Below, in pieces: positions 30,171-34,885 of a DNA stretch of 34,885 nucleotides. Below the pieces are notes generated by a model. That model worked only from the letters and a program-made list of their open reading frames with translations, had not been told where the DNA came from and made no database searches. The stretch is from Streptomyces sp. NRRL S-118 (GTDB lineage Bacteria > Actinomycetota > Actinomycetes > Streptomycetales > Streptomycetaceae), in contig NZ_KL591026.1 in NCBI RefSeq assembly GCF_000716335.1, positions 1-34,885 on the forward strand. The letters are read 5' to 3'. The position numbers and the translations under genes are program-made. How positions within the stretch are numbered: position 1 is the stretch's first letter; each line of letters begins with the position of its first letter.

Positions 30171-31783
30171 CCGAGTTCGGTTCCGACGCCCAGACCATGT
30201 CGCTGGTCGCGTTCATCGCCGTCATCACGGTCACCCTGCTGGTGTGCGTGATGACCGGACCCGACCACGGCGACCTGGGCGAGTTCTACACCGGCTACCG
30301 CTCGCTGTCGCCCGTGCAGAGCGGTCTCGCCATCGCCGGCGACTACATCTCGGCGGGTACGGTGCTCGGCACCATCGGCATCATCGCGCTCCTCGGCTTC
30401 GACGGAGTCACGCTCACCCTGAGTACCGTGCTCTCCCTGGTCCTGCTGATGTTCCTGCTCGCCGAACCGCTGCGCAACACCGGCCGGTTCACCACCGGGG
30501 ACGTCCTCACGCGCCGCGCCCCCGGCCCGATCGTGCGGATCACCACGGCCGTGGTCACCCTCGCCGCACTGCTGCCGCTGGTGATCTTCCAGCTCGCCGG
30601 TGCGGGTGACCTCCTCGCCGTCGTTCTCGGCTTCCACACCGACGGCTTCAAGACCGGGGCGATCGTGTTCCTCGGCCTGCTGATGATCGCGTACGCGGCC
30701 ATCGGCGGGATGAAGGGCACCGCCCTCATCCAGATCGTCAAGACCGTCGTCCTCCTCAGCGCGGCCACCGCCATCGCGGTGCTCGTCCTCGACCGGTTCG
30801 ACTTCAGCCTGCCCCGGCTGCTGGACGCCGCCGAGCACGGGAGCGGGGCGGGAGAGGCGTACCTCGCCTCCGGGATGCAGTTCGCGGGCGACGGCGTCGA
30901 CATGATCGCCACCCAGCTCACGGTCGTGCTGGGTGCGGCGGTGCTGCCGCACATCACGATGCGCACCTTCAGCTCGCGCAGTGCGCAAGCCGTGCGGCGC
31001 TCGATGTCCTGGGCCGTTTCGACCGTCGTCGTCACCTGCCTGCTGCTCGCGGTGATCGGGTTCGGCGCGTCCGCGATCGTCGGCCACAAGGCCCTCGTCG
31101 CCGGCGACCCGCAGGGCCAGACGGCGTTCCTGATGGTCAGCCAGGCCGTCATGGGCACCGATCCGACCGCGATCGAGACCCTGCTGTTCACGATGGTGGC
31201 CACCGCGGTCTTCCTGACGCTGCTGGCCTCGGTCGCCGGGATCACCCTCGCCTGCGCCAACACGCTGGCGCACGACCTCATCGCGCACGGGCTTCGCAGG
31301 GCCGACCTGAAGAACTCCACGGAGATGGCCCTCGCCCGGGCCGCCGCGGCCTGCGTCGGGCTCGTCGCGATCGCGATCGCCGCCGGAGTCCGTCACCTGA
31401 ACCTCCAGGCGCTGCTGATCCTCTCCTTCTGCGTCGGTGCTTCCGCGATCGCGCCCGCGCTGGTGTACAGCCTCTTCTGGCGCCGTTACACCCGTACCGG
31501 GCTGCTCGCCACCCTCATCGTGGGCACCGCGGCCACCTTCATCCTGTTGGCCGGGAGCAACCTGGTGTCCGGTTCACCGCAGGCGGTCTTCCCCGACCAG
31601 GACTTCAACTGGTTCCCGTACACGACGAGCGGCCTCGCCTCCATCCCCCTCGGGTTCCTGGCCGGCTGGCTCGCCACGGTCCTCCAGGACCGGGACGCGG
31701 CCGACCGGCGCCGCCGCTACGAGGAGCTCGAGCCGACGATCCTGGCCGGTGCGCCGACGACGGCGGGCAGCGGCACGTCCTGA
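30167..31783 (+). CDS. Sodium:solute symporter (SSS family, ActP-like)
   Basis: A 538-residue, ~13-helix symporter. The first helix follows MTEFGSDAQTMSLVAFIAVI; the next segment GEFYTGYRSLSPVQSGLAIA and GDYISAGTVLGTIG hold the family's Na+-site and substrate region. IGGMKGTALIQIVKTVVLL and VLGAAVLPHITMRTFSSRSA (in part) are conserved in the acetate/pyruvate-type branch. With a DUF485 gene overlapping upstream this is the YjcH-ActP arrangement, so a short-chain monocarboxylate such as acetate is the likely substrate. Some relatives differ, so this is family-level inference. ATG 30167 overlaps the preceding stop. Confidence 0.9.
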   Translation: MTEFGSDAQTMSLVAFIAVITVTLLVCVMTGPDHGDLGEFYTGYRSLSPVQSGLAIAGDYISAGTVLGTIGIIALLGFDGVTLTLSTVLSLVLLMFLLAEPLRNTGRFTTGDVLTRRAPGPIVRITTAVVTLAALLPLVIFQLAGAGDLLAVVLGFHTDGFKTGAIVFLGLLMIAYAAIGGMKGTALIQIVKTVVLLSAATAIAVLVLDRFDFSLPRLLDAAEHGSGAGEAYLASGMQFAGDGVDMIATQLTVVLGAAVLPHITMRTFSSRSAQAVRRSMSWAVSTVVVTCLLLAVIGFGASAIVGHKALVAGDPQGQTAFLMVSQAVMGTDPTAIETLLFTMVATAVFLTLLASVAGITLACANTLAHDLIAHGLRRADLKNSTEMALARAAAACVGLVAIAIAAGVRHLNLQALLILSFCVGASAIAPALVYSLFWRRYTRTGLLATLIVGTAATFILLAGSNLVSGSPQAVFPDQDFNWFPYTTSGLASIPLGFLAGWLATVLQDRDAADRRRRYEELEPTILAGAPTTAGSGTS

Positions 31784-31799
31784 CCCCGCCCGGCGAGAA

Positions 31800-31832
31800 C
31801 GGGCGTCCGGCCTGCCCCCGGCCGGGCGCCCG
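31800..31832. terminator. Bidirectional terminator hairpin
   Basis: CGGGCGTCCGGCC (31800-31812) pairs with GGCCGGGCGCCCG (31820-31832) over 13 bp with one G-U pair and a 7-nt loop. It lies between the convergent symporter and phosphatase genes. Confidence 0.7.
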
Positions 31833-31859
31833 GCAGCGCCACACCCCTCCGCGTCCGGG

Positions 31860-34154
31860 TCACCCGGCACGATCCCGGGCGCGCAGAAGGAGTACGGCGA
31901 TGTCGTCGGTGTGCCGGCCGGTGGGCAGCGTGCGTCGGATGAGCTCGTCGATGAGGTGCTCCATGTGCGTCCCCCGGATGTCCGCGAGGCGCCGGGCGAG
32001 CCTGCTGATCGCCTGGGTGATGTCGGTGCCGGGCGTCTCGACGAGGCCGTCGGTGTAGAGGGCGAGAAGAGTCCCCGGCAGCAGCGGCAGCGTGGTGATG
32101 GGGAAGGGCGCGTCGAGGCCGATGCCCAGCAGCGGCCCGGGTTCGATGTCGAGGACCCGGCCGCCGGGGTGGTGACGCGGGTGGTGCAATATCGCCGGCG
32201 GGTGCCCTGCGCTGGCCAGCCGGACGCTCCGGCGCTCGAGGTCGATGTGCGCGTAGAGGCAGGAGACGAAGAGCTCGGAGTTGAAGTCGGCCAGGACGCG
32301 GTCGGTGCGGCTGAGGACCTCGGCCGGGTTCGCGCCGGCGGTGGCATGGGCGTGGATGGCCGTGCGTACCTGTCCCATGAGGGCGGCGGCGGTGGCGTTG
32401 TGGCCCTGTACGTCGCCGATGACGGCGGCGGCGGTGCTGTCGCCGAGGCGGATGAGGTCGTAGAAGTCGCCGCCGATCTCCATGCCGTGCGTCGCGGGCA
32501 GATAGCGCGCGGCCACCTCGAGCCCGTCGAGGTGGGGCAGGGAGTGCGGCAGCAGGGCCTGCTGCAGGTTGTGGGCGAGGTCGTGTTTGGCGTCGTAGAG
32601 CCGGGCCCGGTCCAGCGCCTGCGCGATGAGGCCGGCGAGGGACGTGAGGGCGGCGCGGTCGCCGGCGGTGAAGGGGCGAGGGTGGTCGTAGGACAGGACC
32701 AGACAGCCGACCGGCCGGCCGCGGGTGATGAGGGGCAGGAACGCCCAGGCCTGCTTCCCGCTGAGCGCGGGAGCCAGCGGATGGGCCCGCGCCATCTCGG
32801 TGGGGTCGTTGAAGAACTGCGGGGCGCCGGTGATCAGCACCTGCCCGGCCGGCGTGAGACCGGTGTCCAGGGAGAGTCCGTCCAGGCGTTCGACGGCTCG
32901 CGGCTGGTAACCGCGGTGCCCGGCGATCCGGAGCCGGCCGGCGTCCTTCGTGGAGAGGACCATGCCCTGCGCTCCGAAGGCCGGCATGACCTGGTCGGCG
33001 ACCAGGTCGATGACGTCCCGCACGCCCACGGTCTCGGTCAGGGCCGCGGCCAGGTGCAGCAGCTGGTGGATGCGCCCGGCGGCACCGTCCGTCGCGCCGG
33101 GACCGGCCGGGCGCGGCGACGGCGGTACTGGACCGGCCCCGAGGGCCGCACCGGTCCCGGGAGCTGCCGCGGTCCGGGGTTCCCGGCCGCCCGCGCCGCT
33201 CGGGGTGATCAGCACGCTCATGCCGCTGTCGTCGGGGTAGAGCCGGAAGTCGAGCCACCGGTCGGGCGGGTGCAGCACGGTGTAGGCCACGGGCTCCCTG
33301 CTGAGCACGGCGGTGCGGTAGTGGTCCTCGGAGACGGGGTTGTCCATCCAGGGCAGCGACTGCCACGGCAGGGTTCCCAGCAGCTGGCCGGCACTGCGGC
33401 CCAGCAGATCGAGGGCGGCCGTGTTGACGTACGTGACGCGGCCCTCGAGATCCAGCGCCATGGTGCCGACGGGCAGGCGCTCGACGAGGTCCGCGGCGGC
33501 GAGCGCCGACTGTGCGGGCCCCGTCACCGTACGGCTCAGCCGGATGAGACGCGGCTCCTCCGGGATGGCCGGCCGCCGGCCGCCCTCGTCCAGCAGGCGG
33601 CCGATCTGCCGCGCGCTGGAGGTGAGGTGGCCCCGTTCGCGGTGGGTGAGGGCCGGCGGGTGGCTGGCCGGCCACAGCAGGAGCAGGGCGCCCCAGCACT
33701 GCCGGGCCCCGTCGAGCGGGGCGGCCGCCATCGCGAACCGGTAGGGCAACGCCATCGCGGTCCGCGGATAGGTCCGCGCCATGTCGTCCTGTCCGCCCAC
33801 CCAGACCAGGCGGTCCTCGCGTACGGCGTCGGAGACCGGGCCCACGGTCGCCAGGGGCACCCGCCGCCACGGCCCGGCGACGAGTGCCGACACCCCGCAC
33901 ATCACCACCAGGTGCAGCACCGGCTCGTCGCCGGAGAGCAGGTACACGCCCCCGGCGGAGGCGCCGGCACGGCGTACGACCGCGGCGAGCGCCTCGTCCG
34001 GCTGGTGGGCGCCCCGCGGCCGTGCAACCTCTCCGGTCAGTGGTCCCACCTCGCAAGCCGGCTCCGCCGCGGACAGGGGAGCGCCCGCGCCCGTCCGTGC
34101 CGCTCCCCGGCAGGCGCGCCCCGCTGCCGCCTCCGGCCGGGAGACGCTCCGCAC
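31860..34154 (-). CDS. GAF-PAS-GAF-SpoIIE serine phosphatase
   Basis: A ~764-residue signalling protein. Order: a GAF-like domain (~50-185, PDEALAAVVRRAGASAGGVY onward), a PAS domain (~205-300, with VERLPVGTMALDLEGRVTYV), a second GAF domain (~350-500, with DVIDLVADQVMPAFGAQGMV and ALTSLAGLIAQALDRARLY), and a C-terminal PP2C/SpoIIE domain (~530-760). The last has GMEIGGDFYDLI, VIGDVQGHNATAAALMGQVR, LYTDGLVETPGTD and TDDIAVLLL, the metal-binding Asp set. It would dephosphorylate an anti-anti-sigma factor (STAS protein) in response to a small molecule or redox signal. No transmembrane segment is evident. The start is uncertain: GTG 34154 opens the frame, but GTG 34049, nearer the first domain, is equally possible and neither has a good ribosome binding site. 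Confidence 0.88.
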   Translation of the reverse strand: MRSVSRPEAAAGRACRGAARTGAGAPLSAAEPACEVGPLTGEVARPRGAHQPDEALAAVVRRAGASAGGVYLLSGDEPVLHLVVMCGVSALVAGPWRRVPLATVGPVSDAVREDRLVWVGGQDDMARTYPRTAMALPYRFAMAAAPLDGARQCWGALLLLWPASHPPALTHRERGHLTSSARQIGRLLDEGGRRPAIPEEPRLIRLSRTVTGPAQSALAAADLVERLPVGTMALDLEGRVTYVNTAALDLLGRSAGQLLGTLPWQSLPWMDNPVSEDHYRTAVLSREPVAYTVLHPPDRWLDFRLYPDDSGMSVLITPSGAGGREPRTAAAPGTGAALGAGPVPPSPRPAGPGATDGAAGRIHQLLHLAAALTETVGVRDVIDLVADQVMPAFGAQGMVLSTKDAGRLRIAGHRGYQPRAVERLDGLSLDTGLTPAGQVLITGAPQFFNDPTEMARAHPLAPALSGKQAWAFLPLITRGRPVGCLVLSYDHPRPFTAGDRAALTSLAGLIAQALDRARLYDAKHDLAHNLQQALLPHSLPHLDGLEVAARYLPATHGMEIGGDFYDLIRLGDSTAAAVIGDVQGHNATAAALMGQVRTAIHAHATAGANPAEVLSRTDRVLADFNSELFVSCLYAHIDLERRSVRLASAGHPPAILHHPRHHPGGRVLDIEPGPLLGIGLDAPFPITTLPLLPGTLLALYTDGLVETPGTDITQAISRLARRLADIRGTHMEHLIDELIRRTLPTGRHTDDIAVLLLRARDRAG

Positions 34155-34342
34155 CGGAGGCGCTCACCGCGCATCCCACGTAGCCCCATATCGGGACGAT
34201 ACGCCCAAGCCGCAGTCGCGGCACGGGGCGGCACCCAGGGGGAGACCGGCATGGCCGGTGCCCGGTCACGACACGTCCGGCCCTGGCTTCCGCCGCACGC
34301 CGACGGCCTGTCATCGTGGCCGGTATGGCGACAGGAGTGGAC

Positions 34343-34786
34343 ATGGCCGTCCTCGTCGGGCTCCAGGCGTCCGGGAAGTCCACGTTCTACGCCCAGTGCC
34401 TGGCCGACCGGTACGACCTGGTGAGCAAGGACCTTTTCCCACGGGGCGCCCGCAACAAGCAGCGGCGGCAGATGCGCCTGGTCGAGGAGGCACTCGCGTC
34501 CGGGCGGCCGGTGGCGGTGGACAACACCAATCCGTCACCGGAGGAATGGGGCCCGCTGGTGGAACTGGCCCACGCCTTCGACGCGACGGTGACGGCCTAC
34601 TGGTTCCCGCCGGACCTCACCGGCTGCCTGCAGCGCAATGCCGCACGGGAGGGCCGCGACCGGGTCCCCGACATCGGTGTGCTGGCCACGCTGAAGCGGC
34701 TGCGCAGGCCGTCGACGGCGGACGGCTTCGATGCCGTGCGGGAGGTTCGGTTCGACGGACGCGGCGGCTTCGACGTACGGCCATGA
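34343..34786 (+). CDS. Small P-loop kinase (T4 polynucleotide-kinase-like AAA)
   Basis: A 147-residue protein that starts MAVLVGLQASGKSTFY, a Walker A motif G-x4-G-K-S-T at residues 6-14. ASGRPVAVDNTNPSPEEW is the D-N-T-N motif shared with T4 polynucleotide kinase and related small-molecule kinases, and CLQRNAAREGRDRVPDIGV holds the lid arginines (R-N-x-x-R-x-x-x-x-R-V-P). ATG 34343 is chosen because AGGAG lies 5 nt upstream; ATG 34325 is possible. The stop overlaps the next start (ATGA). Relatives phosphorylate 5'-hydroxyl nucleic-acid ends or small metabolites; which applies here is unknown. Confidence 0.85.
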   Translation: MAVLVGLQASGKSTFYAQCLADRYDLVSKDLFPRGARNKQRRQMRLVEEALASGRPVAVDNTNPSPEEWGPLVELAHAFDATVTAYWFPPDLTGCLQRNAAREGRDRVPDIGVLATLKRLRRPSTADGFDAVREVRFDGRGGFDVRP

Positions 34787-34885
34787 ACGCGTCGGTGGCT
34801 GAGCACGCCGTGGCTCCGGGGAAGGCTGGTGGCGGCTCCGTGGAAGCCGGTGGCCCCGGGGAGGCCGATGGTTCGGGAAGGCCGG
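34783..34885 (+). CDS. Start of a coupled gene, cut by the window edge
   Basis: ATG 34783 overlaps the kinase stop (ATGA) and the frame stays open to the end. It codes MNASVAEHAVAPGKAGGGSV followed by Gly/Ala/Glu-rich text in which GTGGC...GGGGAAGGC-type units repeat about every 20 bp. Only 34 codons are visible, so the product cannot be named. Coupling to the kinase suggests a functional partner. Confidence 0.45.
   Translation, partial: MNASVAEHAVAPGKAGGGSVEAGGPGEADGSGRP

Overview
The window is very GC-rich, with GTG/TTG starts, many stop/start overlaps of the ATGA/GTGA type and gene families typical of Streptomyces and close relatives (GylR-like IclR regulator, RsbW-like ATPase, SpoIIE-type phosphatase, DUF7144, DUF488, YcnI). 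It reads as chromosomal accessory or arm-like DNA: many small independent transcription units, metal/metalloid and stress functions, and several decayed genes. No rRNA, tRNA, CRISPR array or biosynthetic cluster was seen. All family names come from reading the translations; no database search was possible.

Layout. 1-2918: three ArsR-box-like repeats precede a flavoprotein with a cysteine-rich tail and an MFS exporter, an arsenic-type detoxification unit. 2919-3504: an IS5-type transposase relic and non-coding DNA. 3505-4674: a divergent TetR / VOC-protein pair around two matching palindromes. 4801-9949 (minus): a tight operon of cholesterol-oxidase-type GMC oxidoreductase, patatin-like lipase with a large extra C-terminal domain, and membrane-anchored metallophosphoesterase. 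This is the least familiar system in the window. 10420-10810: two adjacent gene remnants. 10843-14691 (minus): DUF488, DUF7144, class II glutamine amidotransferase, a frameshifted second DUF7144 gene, a SHOCT protein and a lipoprotein.

14765-18549 is a metal-homeostasis island. A His-tailed MFS exporter is divergent from an ArsR/SmtB sensor that carries the complete alpha-5 metal site D-x-H-x10-H-x2-H. A perfect 11-2-11 palindrome lies inside the exporter promoter. A DUF318 permease with its TIGR03943 partner follows. 18738-21099 (minus) is a GylR-like regulator followed by glycerol kinase, without glpF or glpD. 21271-26096 holds an RsbW-like ATPase, a YcnI copper-binding protein, an amidase, a PhnB-like VOC protein, and a small membrane protein coupled to a winged-helix regulator behind a perfect palindrome.

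26222-34885: an AI-2E-type transporter, a DEAD-box helicase with a perfect 16-bp hairpin in its leader, a 31-bp tandem repeat block in a 750-bp gene-free gap, a DUF485/sodium:solute symporter operon, a GAF-PAS-GAF-SpoIIE phosphatase, a small P-loop kinase and the start of a coupled gene cut by the window edge. Recurrent themes are metal or metalloid sensing coupled to export, and one-regulator/one-target units whose operators can be seen directly in the DNA.
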